From NCBI GenBank assembly GCA_013368315.1, contig JAACJM010000025.1, positions 62,001 through 126,000 on the forward strand: 64,000 bases of DNA. The letters run 5' to 3'. The notes under the pieces were generated by a model. The model did not search any database and had not been told where the DNA came from. It saw only the letters and a program-made list of their open reading frames with translations. The stretch is from Tetrapyrgos nigripes (taxonomy: Eukaryota; Basidiomycota; Agaricomycetes; Agaricales; Campanellaceae). Positions 1 to 12,268 of this stretch are shown in pieces; the stretch's first letter is position 1; every line of letters begins with the position of its first letter. The translations under genes and the position numbers were made by a program.

Positions 1-943
1 CCACTCTATGTCTAAGATTTGATCTCGCCATTAATGACTTACCATGTACTTATAGCCCTGAGAGACTCATTTTCCCCATCTCATTCTTTCTTTCCCCATT
101 TTCCACTCATGAGTTGTCTCTTATCATTCTTTCTTTCCTCATTTGTCACTCACTAGTATTTGTCATGACGTCTATATTTGGTACTATTTATTTCTTCTTA
201 TTTCCGTATCCTTGGATCTTTACACCATTTGACTCTTGTTCCACATGCTACGCACCGGACCTTTCATTTCTCCAATACAGCTTCGATACAGCTTCTTGAC
301 AGCTTCCTTTACAGCTTCCTTTACAGCTTTACTTTTACATATATAAACCCTGCCCTGACACCTGGTTCCCCATCTTGACCTCTTCGTCGTTGGGACCAGG
401 TGTGTATTCCCCTTTTCATTACTTCTTTCACCTTTACTGATGGGCACTGTATTCCAGTACTTACTGCTGTCTGTTAGGTATTTAATACATTCTTCGTCGT
501 TGGGACCAGTTCCAGTACTTACTGCTGTCTGTTAGTCAAGTCGAGCCTGTAGCTCCTCGTTATCGCTATCTAAGTGCTTGCCTCTTTGTGACAGTATTCT
601 CGCAGTATTACTCAGTTGTTTTTGTGCTACCCGCCCTCCACTCCCATTTATTTACATCTTTTGTATGTTAGCCTTTGCTGAGTCGCATGTACTCAAAAAT
701 ACAATCATACACAGGGGAGTCACTGTTTCAGGGCTCCCCGTGATCCTCCTACTCAATCTCACACAAAATTTGATCAAACACAACAACAAGATAATTAGAT
801 GACACAATAACCTACAACCCGCTAATCCCAGTCTTCCGTTATTGCATCATAAAGTGTGTGTGCTTGCTAGACCCTGAGGCAGTGGCAGTGCACTCACACG
901 GGAATAAAACGTAAGCTACAAATAAAATCTGCAGCAAAATAGG
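1..943. other. AT-rich stretch without a recognisable gene; short direct repeats
   Basis: No open frame here looks coding. A 19 bp word (TCTTCGTCGTTGGGACCAG) occurs at 381-399 and 491-509, and a 26 bp word at 452-477 and 510-535. A short tandem of ACAGCTTCCTTT lies near 299-330. A TATATAAA box near 339 followed by these repeats resembles the promoter part of an old long terminal repeat, but no paired copy, primer-binding site or polymerase is present. Confidence 0.3.
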
Positions 944-1962
944 TCACATGAAATTTGACCTAAATATGGTTACACTTTCCTGTGGGGAAGAGATCCATGT
1001 TAGAAAAAGCTTGCGGCGAGTGCTTGAAAAAAAACCGATACTATAAATAGTAATCGGAACATGTTCCAAAACATCAGTACTTGATTCAGAAAACTGGAAT
1101 CTTCTTTTTTGGGTCTGTGAGATCTGGCAGACATCGTCAATGCAGAGTGATCTATTCAATGACAAAAGGACGGGCTCTAATATCCTGCAGTCGATCAACT
1201 GGATGGCCAAGGTAACGGATTTTGATAAGTTGATAAGCTGGACGATAGCAGTGGGGGGTGAAGTTGTTTGGCTTAATATATTACATTCAGTCTGTGTCAA
1301 AAAATATTCAATCAGTCTTATACACACCATGTCTTCAAACACCTTCCATAGGTCAATTGTGACTGCCTGATGAAATAGTTTCCAGTTCTTGGATTTGGGG
1401 TGAGAAAGGATCTTCAAAGCACTGGGATATTCTGCAGAAGAGTGATGTCAACGACGGCAAATGCAACCAGGGCTTGGAGCAGGGTTACCGAGGACCATAC
1501 AATTTGTCAGAGCGAAGGCAGCGAGAATGTTCTCGCTTTGAATGGAGACGATGACTGTGTGGCCGGGCTTTGAGAAGGTGAGGTGGGAGTAGCAGGTGGG
1601 GTATTAAAGCATGTTTGTAAGGGTGTAGCAGGGGCCCCAGTCTTTTGTTCAGACTTGACTGGTCGTCCATCCTTCAGGAGGTCAGAAACATGGCAGTCGA
1701 GAAGTAAATAACTGTTGACACACCCTGTTACATTTGGTATTTGCTAACAGAGTCTCTTTACAAGGAGACAGGATGGCTACCATAGATTTGCCATCGTTGA
1801 TTCAATGCTAGAAAGATTCAAGATTGAGAGAAGCACTCACTTGATGAGTCTTCTTGCTCTTGTGGTGATTGTCATCTGATTGTGAGGAGTCCGAGTCCTA
1901 AAAAGATTATACGGTGTAAGCAAGCTACGTTCAACTAACATACACATGAGTAATGATGTGCA
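944..1962. other. No convincing gene; possible decayed Ser/Pro-rich coding traces on the minus strand
   Basis: A 157-codon frame at 944-1417 (-) matches nothing recognised. On the minus strand around 1500-1690 one frame reads as a Ser/Pro/Thr-rich stretch before a stop, and around 1860-1900 another reads as an acidic Asp/Ser-rich stretch next to a GTGAGT donor. These could be exons of a decayed gene, but no complete model could be built. Confidence 0.2.
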
Positions 1963-2500
1963 GGCTGGGCTTGGGCTCAAAGCCCAGGCTTGAGCTGGGC
2001 TTTGTAGGGCTCAGGCTCGCCAAGAATCCAAGCCCAGCCCTAAGCCCTCAGTAGGGTTGGGCTTGGGCTTTGAGCCTGGGCTCAGACTAGGATGATGTTA
2101 TCGCACAAAAAGTCGTGATTGAAGTGTTGGGTAAGTCTGAAGTTAGGGTTGTATTATAGACAAAATGGAACACTGACCTACATTAAGCATTTACGGACGC
2201 AAAGCCAACATTATTGGTGCCAACAAGTAGTGGATAACAGCTGGGGATGACCCAGGAAGATGGTTAGACACTGAGAAACTGTAAAGTTGTGTGAGAACCT
2301 GACGAGAATGCCTGCAAAAGGAAATTGCAACTATTTATTGACAATTTTTTATTGGTCAGTAACAGGTCACTAAGTATCGCTGAAAGCCTGGGCCTGAGCT
2401 TCAGGCTCAGGGCTTTCAGAAATCAAGCCCAAGCCCTCCTCAAAGACCAGGCTGGGCTTGGGCTTTTAGGGCCCACACTTCAAACTCTTAGCTTGGACGG
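1963..2500. repeat. Two blocks of GGGCTT/AGCCC word repeats
   Basis: Blocks at about 1963-2090 and 2382-2495 are built almost entirely from variants of GGGCTTGGGCT and its complement, separated by ordinary sequence. This resembles the self-similar subterminal blocks of the hAT-like elements at 28158-29564 and 58652-59220. No clear inverted termini or target duplication were found, so calling it a non-autonomous transposon is inference. Confidence 0.45.
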
Positions 2501-3531
2501 GCTTGAATGGCGATTCATCTTCATCTGAGGCTTGATATGTGACATTAGAGTTTAACATTCAAAATAGTCTAAGGGAACTTGGGAGCATTGATACCTTTCA
2601 CTTTCGCTGGCTGGAAGGCATGTTGAAAGTGAGGAAAGATGGAACTGATGAACTGGAGTTCAACGATATCCACACCTACCCCAACTAGTCATTGCCTGCG
2701 CCCGCAATGATCAATTAAATTGGGCGGCGGGTTTATTGGAGCATGCTCGGTCAGTAGTTTAGCCAATAAGTTAGGCAGGTGCGGTGTCTGTCAACGAATT
2801 TCCAACACCCAGTTCTGTTTGGGTTCCATCGTTACTTGGAGGAGGGTCCATCTGCAGTTTTGTTTGGCTAGATGATGTCTTCTCAAGGCTCAGTTAGTAG
2901 CTTGAAGGTACTAGAACAACACTAGGTAAGGGGGTCCTTAGAAGATTGAAGTGGTTCCATCAGTACTTGCATTGGGTCATATTTGATGGCTTAACAGGCT
3001 TTGTTTGTACACACCAACTGGCTCGGTCTGCCGGTATGACATGGTTCGATTTGCTATGAAGCCATAGCTTCAGGCCACATCTCGGAAGGCAGGTGAGATT
3101 AGCAGTTACATATGGGTTCCATCAATTTGACAAGAGGGTTAGAATTGTAGAATCCACCCCTGACCAAAATGTGAGGTTTCCTCAACTTCTCCAGCTGATG
3201 AACCAAGACACTGGTGGTTTGACCAGATGCAGTCGAATCCTCGAGGATTGACCATCTGTTAAATAAACAGTCCTGGGCCAAACCCGTCTCTTGAGTTTGG
3301 AAACAAGAGGAAGCAATATGGTGAGAGCCTGTGGTTGCAGTGCAAATCGGAATGGCAAATCTTTGAGAACAATATCAGACTACCTCGTTGTCAGCCGAAT
3401 CCTTCACTGCAGCCTTGTCGTGGTCAGTAAAATTATTAGTAATGACTTCATCAATACCTGGGGTGAATAGTAACGCATCAGACCATGCTTACACGAAAAG
3501 AAAAGGTAAATATTTACTGGTATCGCCCATC
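2501..3531. other. Intergenic, nothing recognised
   Basis: Open frames are short and carry no known motif. The region ends at the 3' end of the broken F-box locus on the minus strand. Confidence 0.4.
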
Positions 3532-3686
3532 TCAATTTTCAGTGTCCTCTTTCTCTTCCAACAGCAATGCAAAATCGAGTCCAGCCTTCTTCAGGTGTCG
3601 CAATTTCAAATCCACATCTTCTTGAAGCGCTCTACCCAAGACACAAAGCTTCACTAACCGCAAACAGTTTACCCCAGTAGGGACCG

Positions 3687-5218
3687 CATCAGGGAAAGCG
3701 TTAAAGGCACTTTCATGCAATAAACGCATAAGAGATACCGAAAATTGAATGGTAATGCATAAAATGGTGTAATTATGCAAATTATCCACCTCATGCAAGT
3801 CCCCTGCTGAGATCCATAAGTTATGCACAAATTTTACTATTTTATGCGAGAGAATGCATAGGTTATACTTCTTAACTCACAATATTCACTGTCAAATATC
3901 CACTTCTTTGTTACATTCAACACAATAAAATCAATACAAATGGATCAAAGGATGTATATTGACAAGGACTACATATTACAATCATGAAACATGCATATGG
4001 GATAGCTACACTACAACTATGTCGACACGACATGGCCTAGATACCATCGCAAACAACAGCAATCAGCATAAGGAACAATGGAAGACGTCGTACAGCCATA
4101 AACTACACTACAACTATATTGACACGACACGGCCTGGATACCTAGAACAACAGCAATCAGCATAAGGAACAATGGGAGATGTTGCATACATACCGCGTAT
4201 ACATAGATTTGAATTGGTGACAACCTAAGGCATAATAAGGGTCAACCTGCGCCAAAAAGAAAAGGATAACAGATGTACCTATACATATACGACCCCCTGC
4301 GCACATCCTGAATACCTGATGAGCAAGAGAAAGTACTGCTCAGCGCTTGGCAGGGAACAATGAAAGAGCAGAAGAAACACACCTGGTACATACAACAGGG
4401 CTGAGCCAAAGTCAACCAAAGACCAACCCATAGCTCTCCAGTCATCCTTGCTCTTCCCTGTACATCAAGGTGGTCCTAAAAACAGGAACCTATCAGAGCC
4501 TGTTTTGACAAAATATCAGTATAGAAAGAAGAGGCAGAAGGTTGAGACTTACCCGCATGAGGGGTGAAAGGAATAGGTTCCGAATGGACCAGTGTTGCAG
4601 CACTTGAGCTACTATAAGAGTAAGAGTAGCAGAGTAAGTCTCGTTACCAGGAAGAATGGACAGGCTGAGGGGAATTGCGACGCTTGGCTTTGGACTTGGG
4701 AGTGAAAAGAAATAAGTCAACATGGTCAGGTGACCGTTTGTTGACGTGCTTATGGGAGCAGCTGTATAGTTCTTCAGCAGAGTTTCAATTGTTTGGGAAG
4801 TCGCCGCCTGGCAATCTTCTTCGGTATTTCGGTTAAGTTCCTTCTCCAGTGAGTCGACGCATCAAGTCAACGTCACTACCTCTTGAATTTGTGTACAGGT
4901 TTTCTCCTCTTAGGCAGTTCTGTTGTAATTATATATCTTACATTCTGTCCAGTGTCCACTTGCCGAATATATCCAGAAAGCACATATGAAGTAAATTTTG
5001 ACCCTCCTCCTACAAACTCATCCATGACTCCTTCATACAACAGTGAGCATATATCATTCAACAGAGTGCATGATGGTGCATTGTGTGCATAGTTATGCAA
5101 TCCATTACAGACATTATACAATATGTGAGATGGATCTTACAAAATTATGCATTTTCATTCCAAAATCGCATAATTAGGCTACATTTGCATGAAAGTGCCT
5201 TTGAGGCTTTCCCTGATG
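3687..5218. mobile_element. Non-autonomous DNA transposon inside F-box pseudogene 1
   Basis: The ends are inverted copies of about 34 bp: CATCAGGGAAAGC at 3687 and its complement ending at 5218, each followed by AAAGGCACTTTCATGCAA. TTATGCA words recur just inside both ends. The interior has no transposase. The disrupted frame continues on both sides. No clean target duplication was found, so the superfamily is uncertain; the CAGGG start is compatible with hAT. Confidence 0.7.
4006..4170. repeat. Imperfect tandem repeat, period 97 bp
   Basis: CTACACTACAACTAT begins at 4006 and again at 4103. Both copies continue with a GACACGAC..GGCCT..GATACC block and an AACAGCAATCAGCATAAGGAACAATGG segment, at slightly different spacing. 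It lies inside the element at 3687-5218. Confidence 0.7.
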
Positions 5219-6784
5219 TGACACAGATGTGTTCTCTCTGTGGCTGCCAGTGTCGCTGGGAACCCATCTTGACACAACCATCTTCCAGAATAGCACGTCG
5301 TCAAATAAATCACCGTCTGCAGCAAAGTGTAAATTCTCTAGCTTGGGAACTAGAGGAGAGGATGATGCCAAACCATGATCAAAGGCATGAAGAGTCGTGA
5401 GGAGTAAAGGAGTGATGAGATCCCGGAATTGAAAGACAGTGTCATCTTCAAGTGGATACGGTGCAAAGTCGTAATCTTTGCGGCAAATTTCTCTGATGCG
5501 AAGCTCTACCAGGAAAGGGTGGAGCTTCAGCAGCGAGCAGAGGTCATTTTCGGGCAGCGAGATATAGTCAATGTGAAGAACCAATAATAAGCACGACGAG
5601 CGCTGGAAAAAATCTGCAAATGTCCGGTATGGCCAGTTGCGTTTGAACATTCGTTCCACGTCGGTATCCCACTCGTCCACCCCTTCGTAGAAATTTCTGA
5701 TAGCCAAGTTGGTCAGAGATGGAAGAGTGAGTTTGTCGATTAGGAGTTTGAGCAAATGCCTCCAAAATATCGTAGCCCACCTCATAGTTTGACATCTGGA
5801 ATTCCACCATGGAGAGATGGGGCAGAGTCTGCCAAAGAATTTCATCGGGTTCAGGTACAAAGCTATGGTCTACTTCTGCATAAACCATGGATTTGAGGCT
5901 CGGAAAGTTGTAGAGCTCTCCGTTGTAGATGCTCGGTCCACAGATCATCTCGAAATTGGAGATCTGATTGCGCGGAGTGAAGGCTCGTAGTTTGTCGGGG
6001 GAGGGAGCTTGGTAGTTTTTAGGGAATGAAGTTGAGGAGCAGAGTTGAAAAGAAACAGGTCGGGTAGTCCGTCTCCAGCACGATAATGTCGAACCTCGAG
6101 GGTCTCAAGGAGAGGAAATGACTTCCCGCTGGTCAATGAAGGAAACTTCGCTTCCAAAAGGCCGCCTATCTGAGCGTGTTGCCATCGAGCGCTCTCCTCG
6201 ACAAGTGGCCGAACCAAAGGGCTGGTGTCGTCACTGACATAGGACCCTAAATTGACTGACAATGGACGGGATTTGGAACGCAAAAGGCACAGCCTAACCG
6301 GTTGTTCGAGACGAGAATGAAAGGAAGAATAGGAGGGCAACCCGAGCTTCAGGTTACTCCACAGTCGCGAGATGTCCATGACATCTGGCGCCAGCCGCTA
6401 CACACTGAAGCAAGCGTGAACGGAAGGCACCCAGTCCTTTCCACCCCGATATCAAACGTTATTGGATGTCCATCACAGATGGCTATAAAGATGCGAGTCA
6501 ACAACTCGACAGGTAACTACCGTATGGGAGCTGAAAGAGACTTCAACTGCTCGTCGTGTTTGCTCAGCAGCTCTTGTTGCTCTTGGAGGTACAGAAAACG
6601 CGACCGGAGTTGAGACATTGCCCAATAAAAACATCGCATATCATCCTCGACGTCCCGCTGGATCTGCAGAGCTGAGGAAGGAGAGAGGGGGACAGTCCAG
6701 CATGCTGTTGATGCGAGCAGACACGTTTCCTGGGTCGCAGCGACTTCTGTAAGGTTTGATACCACCACAGCTTGGGCAGAACAT

Positions 6785-9288
6785 CGTAGCTATGTTTGAC
6801 GGAGAGAAGAAAAAGGGCTGAGTGTCAATGGTTTGGAGATGTAGCGCCGATGTGGTCGGCAGTGAAAGCGTTTTCTTTCTCAAACGTGACTGTTTTCGAC
6901 TTGCTCTTCAACCATCATCTGACATCATCGCCCATTGTCCCGGTTCTCCATGAATATGAACACGTCTACCCCTCTTCAAAACGCAATCTTGAGTATAATG
7001 CTAGCCTTCAAACTTTCCGACTCTGATATACGAACAATTGTTGGTTCTATTGCTTCGCTGACGCTGCAAGATGTCCCATATATACGGAAAATGGTGCGTA
7101 ACAGCTTGATAACTTTCATAAAAACTTTCTGAGGATTCGCTATGTGATAGGTCATCGTCCTTAATAACGTCCATATCCGATCCACTTCTTCTATCAGCTT
7201 TCTTCCATCACCCCGGGCTAGAAAAATCTTCTGGGTATACTGTTCCTCTGGTTAGCGGCAAAATAGGAATTTTCGCAACCACTAGTGGACGACGCGCTCT
7301 TCAGGTCTTCAAGTAGACGGATGAGGCTCAAGTGCTCCATGTCTTTGTCCACTAGCGGCACTCGGACTGCGCCAAAGGCTGTCGACATTTTGTCTCTTCT
7401 CGCGTTTCTTACTTGTCACTTGTTGAGTCGAAATTTGAGGTTTAAGTTGGGATACCACTCTTGCAAACTCCGTTCCTTCATTTTTGGTGACTTTTGTCGT
7501 CGTTTGTTTTCATTTGTAGCTGCTAATGTCGCAACAACTACATTACCATCAGCGGAAGACTGTACGGTACTCCTGATCCCAGCTCTGTGGACTCTGCGCT
7601 TCAAGCTTCAAGTCTCGTTGGTCTGAACGACGCCTGTCTGCGAACTGTCCGCCTATTGCGTTGTCTTTTGTTTATTTCTGGCAATTAACGCTCAGGTCTC
7701 GTCCTACGACCTCATTCAGCTTCGTTCTTTTAACCCGGGGTCTTTGCTGACCGGGGGTATGTAACTAACAGGGACTCAAAGTCGATAGCGTGCGTCCAGA
7801 AGGTCACACTCAGCACATTCCACCGCTCTTCTTTATTCCTCGTAGACCCCAGGTCCGCCGATGTCACAAGGAAGGCCCATCTAACACCGGTAGTTTCCAC
7901 TGTCACGATTGACTGTATATCGAATTATGACAAGGAAACTGCATCTGGAGCTGCCAGCAGACAGTCGCTGCTTCTGCACGCTGTTAGCGAACTCATTTTG
8001 GCGATTCTGGTACTACTGTTGTGCTTTATGTTACAAATTGGTTACAAAGCCAGTGTAGTGCGTGTTTCCTTAGTATACACATGTACTCAATTCTATCTCG
8101 AGTTCTAGATGACCTTATCCAGACCATTGAACCACTGGCACTATGTTAAACGATCTGAACAAACGAGTCTTTGTGCTACTAGCGATCTTCGTTGACCTGT
8201 AATCAAGCGATATCCAGCTCGATGCCGCGCTTCAAGTCTCTTTATTCTGAACAGCATATGTTTCCGACCCGCCCGCTTATTGACTTTTCTTTGTCCTGGC
8301 GATTACAGTTCTCCTCTTTCGGCTCTTCTCTTTCGGTTGTCCCATTCGGTACACGCTTCTCTCTTGTGCTTATCGCCTGAAGTGAGTCGGGTGACTCTAC
8401 GCGACAACGGGAAATCAAATTCGACTGAGTGGGTGGACGTTCTCGTTATTGCTTTTCCGCTATTAGTCTAGTCCAGGAAAAGTGGGTCCAAAGTTTTGTC
8501 GTGGTTGCTTGTCCACGACTGTAATCTCGTAACCAGACTGACTATGCAGAATACTATGCGTACATAGTAGTCTGGGCTAGAACCACCGCACGTAAGAGGG
8601 CTTCCGGTCCATGATTCCGAAACGAAAATTCTTCACAGTCAATTTGACACCAAGACTATCCTTGTCCCTGAGTCCGTGGACATCACAAGGAAGGCACATA
8701 TAACTATAACAGAAGCTGCCACTACCACGATTGTCGGTATATTTGATTACTACAAGGAAACTGTATGATAGCCAGTGGACTAATTACTGCCACACGCAGC
8801 TAGTGAAGTTCGAACTCATTGTAATGGAAACAAAATGGAACGTCAACCGAGTCATGGGGGTACGTTTGGTCTTTATTTTGAGGCCAGTGTACATACTAGT
8901 CAAGAATTTTGCTTTCTTAAGACGTGCGTATATCAGGAAAACCCCGAGTTTCTGGCGATCTTTTTCGGCTGTTTTCGGTGGGGTTTTACTGATGGTACAT
9001 GTACTCAATTATATCTCATGTTTTAGCTCGATCCTACGCAGACATGGGAATCTGAACGTACGCCACCCGTGTGATCTTTTCGGTCGAGGTGTCTTCTCTC
9101 TGTTCCGCGGTCGTAGTGGCGTCTTGCTGACTGATCCTCAAGGTTAGAAGTAGTTGAAAAGACGGCTTAAGGTTCAGCCACAATTGAATGGGGTATATTC
9201 ATTCGCGTCGTTAACTGAACCTTGTTATCATTCTCTCCCAACGTTAAAAGGCCCAGGGCCACTCCGCGTAAACACACCTCTTCAAACC
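6785..9288. other. Divergent intergenic region between F-box 1 and P450 A
   Basis: No gene is seen. The segment is assembled from repeats found elsewhere: about 7040-8110 matches the reverse complement of about 51210-52240, and about 8385-9288 matches the reverse complement of 23856-24600. The part nearest the F-box gene, about 6800-7100, also resembles 58590-59500 in reverse. It is probably the shared promoter region of the ancestral F-box and P450 pair. Confidence 0.7.
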
Positions 9289-11969
9289 ATGCTCAACACA
9301 CCGTATCTCCTTGCAATCCCTGTTCTTCTCGTCATCTATAGTCTTTGCGGATATATCCTGCGTCGACCTCGACAGACACTCTCTTATCCACCTGGACCGA
9401 AAGGGCTTCCTATCATTGGCTCATTCTTTGATATGTTGACACCTCGCACTGAACATGACGCTCAGTGGGCAATATACCGGGACATGGGCAACATGTATCG
9501 CTCCGACGTCTTGCACATCGATATTCTCGGAGACCATACGGTCGTCTTGAACTCTGCCAAGGCCGCAGAAGAGTTGTTGGAGAGGAGGTCTGGAATTTAT
9601 TCGAGCAGGCCTAGTAAGTCTCTTGGTCATTCGAGCTCAATGAACTCGAATTGATGAAATTTTGATTCTTAGCAATGCATATGGCGAATGAATCAGGGTG
9701 AGTTTTGTATCAGCTAGATAAATGTCTGTAAACCTGATGCTCTTCTTTTTCTTTGTCTTTTGAAGATGGGGATTCAATTTCGGAAGTACGTCATTCAATA
9801 ATGTTCTGCTATTCGTCAACTTAAATGAACATCGAACCCTTAGCAATGCCCTACACATCATGGTGGAGGTGAGTGTCAATCAACTCGTCCAGGGATAGTG
9901 TCCTGAATTTTTGACGCTGCTGCAGACTTCACCGAAGAACTTTCCACCAGTACTTCCGTTCAGATGCCATTGCAGCTTATCATCCATGTATTCGTCAAGC
10001 AACTTCCCGCCTCCTCAGAAGTCTGTCGTCTATACAGTCTACAACAATGGTGACACAGTATGATGATCTTCATACTATTGTTCGTCAGTAAGTGTTCAGT
10101 ACATATACCTAGCATATAGCAATTGATTGATTAATATGAATATTGCTTCGTAAAGACACGCCGCTTCAATAATCCTATACATAACCTATGGCATCAGCGA
10201 ACAAGAGGATATAGATGCCTTTGTCGAACTTGTCAATAATGCCGCAGAAAGTATCAATGCAACTATAAACCGTGGCAGCTTCATGGTGGATTATTTTCCC
10301 TTGTTGAGATATGTTCCGGGTAAGTTTTAAATTGCGTTGAAGTTGCGTTCACTGATCATGATCTTCCTCAACTCTAAACACTGATTTCTATACTTACAGC
10401 CTGGTTTCCTGGTGCACATTTCAAGCGAAAGGCATTGCACTGGTCTCAGTTTACATCAGAACTGGTGAACAAGCCTTGGAAACAGCTGAGAGCTTCTATC
10501 GTACGTGGATTCAACCCCGTGTATGTGCAAATATAACTTTTTGACTGATCATGAGTTGTGTGCGCATAGTCATCAGGAACTGCGTTGTCTTGCTTTGGAA
10601 CAAAATGTCTACAGAAACTCGATTTGACGTTCAACGCTGCAGACGCTACTGAAGATACCTCAGACTTGGGTGTGTCAAAGACAGACTCTGACACGAGGAT
10701 AGAAGAGGTAATTAGAAATTGTGCTGGGACAGCATATATAGGTGAGTGCCATGCCATGGAACATTTTTCCCAAACTCAGCTTCAACCATTGTGATTAATA
10801 TCACTTGCACAGCTGGATCCGATACAGTGAGTTCTTGGAATCTTTACTCGGTCACTGATTGATATGTATTTTCCGGCAGTCTGTCTCTTTAGTCATAATC
10901 TCGGTCCTTGTCCTCTCCCACCATCCTGAAATCCAAGCCAAAGCTCAAGAGGAATTGGATCGAGTACTTGGTTCTGCCACTCAGCTTCCAGATTTCTCTG
11001 ACCGAGGAAACTTGCCATATGTTGAGGCAGTCTTCAAGGAGCTTATGAGAATGTATCCTAGTGTTCCTTTGGGTAAGTAATCATCTTTCACTGTAAAGAT
11101 ACGAGTATTTTTCGGCTAGATGTCCTGATTCTTCAATTACGCAGGTGTTACGCATTATAGCGTCGCTGATGATGTCTATGAGGGGTATTTCATACCGAAA
11201 GGTAGGTGCAAACTCATATCTAAATTTGATCAGGCTCAAACTAAAGATAATCTACTTTCTTTGACATAAATAGGAACCACTGTTGTGGGCAATGCTTGGT
11301 GAGTTCTTAACCGCAATCATCAGTCAATTATTTATCTGTCTCTCATGCCATCTCTTTTTTTTTTTCCGGTTCATTTCCACAATTTGAAATGCTTAGGGCA
11401 ATCCTCCATGACGAAAACCTCTATCCTGATCCTCTTACATTTAATCCTGACCGCTTTCTGAGGACCGAACCTCAGAGAGGTGCTCCGCCTGCAAAACACT
11501 CACTTAATCCTGATCCTGAGTTGTATGCTTTTGGTTTTGGCAGGAGGTGAGTAACCTTGGCGCAGCTTACCCCTACAGCTTCCTCTCCTTTCAAAGTTCT
11601 TTGAGCTTTAGAAATGATACTTACTAATTGCGTGCTTATAATGACTTATTTCTAGAAGCTGCCCAGGGAAACACCTAGCTCTTGACACCTCATGGCTTGT
11701 GCTTGCTTGTCTTTTGGCTACCTGCAATATTACCAGGATCTCCAGTGACAGTACTGAGCCCGACTCTAAGGAGATTGATCCAATAGCTCATTTTACCGAT
11801 GGTGCTGTTCTGTGAGTTATCCCAATTCTTAATTCTTCAAGGCTGCAATAAAATCTAATTTACTGATTTTTATGAATTTTGTGACAGTCATCCCAAACCA
11901 TTCAAGTGCTGCATTACCCCTCGTTCGGCTGGTGCGTTTGAGTTGATGAAGTCTGGGTACGAGGTATGA
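9289..11969 (+). CDS. Cytochrome P450 monooxygenase, copy A (intact, 15 exons)
   Basis: A membrane-anchored fungal P450, expected to hydroxylate a small lipophilic substrate using electrons from P450 reductase at the endoplasmic reticulum. It starts with a hydrophobic anchor (LLAIPVLLVIY) and a Pro-rich hinge (PPGPKGLPIIGS). Exons: 9289-9613, 9673-9697, 9766-9785, 9844-9868, 9926-10087, 10156-10319, 10400-10500, 10570-10741, 10813-10826, 10880-11072, 11145-11201, 11274-11298, 11397-11546, 11656-11811, 11888-11969. These sum to 1671 nt, 556 aa, with no internal stop. The I-helix AGSDT is at 10812-10826, ExxR (ELMR) near 11040, and the heme site FGFGRRSCPG is split by the intron after 11546. 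The ATG is conserved in nearly all copies. Substrate unknown. Confidence 0.9.
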
Positions 11970-12268
11970 GGTTGAGGTTGAAGTTCAAGCGCTAGCGGGG
12001 CTGAGAAAATGGCCGAAGAATCAAACACCCTCATGATTACAAAGCTTTGTACTGGTACTTCCACCCACATCTTCTTCATATGCACGTTAAGTAGTCGCAA
12101 ATATTAATAAACCAGCCTGTCCACAGTCATTAAATTCAAGGATAGGACATCGTGCAGTGCTTATGACCAGACTTCGTCTCGACTCTTGGAAAGGAAACAC
12201 CCTATGGCCCTGGGTCAGAAAAGGATGTGACGAAGAGACAGATCAGTACTCACTGATGAGTCCGTATC

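Larger units (their letters stand above)
3532..6784 (-). pseudogene. F-box protein pseudogene 1, split by a transposable element
   Basis: The locus starts with a Cys-rich N-terminus (CPSCGGIKPY) at 6784, followed by a coiled-coil-like segment and the F-box core LPVELLTRIF. The body continues to about 5219 and the last roughly 50 codons (motif KLCVLGRALQEDVDL) are at 3532-3686; a 1.5 kb element lies between. Compared with the paralogue at 12269-13976 there is a 2 nt loss near 6698, an in-frame TAG after the SAPIR motif near 6515, a 1 nt loss near 6376, a C-run change near 6003 and a 2 nt loss near 5757. It is clearly dead. F-box proteins normally link substrates to SCF ubiquitin ligases. It is divergent from P450 A. 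Confidence 0.85.

Noticed and set aside
1..800. Long terminal repeat of a retrotransposon
   Set aside because: A promoter-like box and short repeats are present, but no second copy, primer site, or gag/pol was found.
944..1417. 157-codon minus-strand frame
   Set aside because: No motif, no intron signals, no related copy in the window; length alone is not enough.
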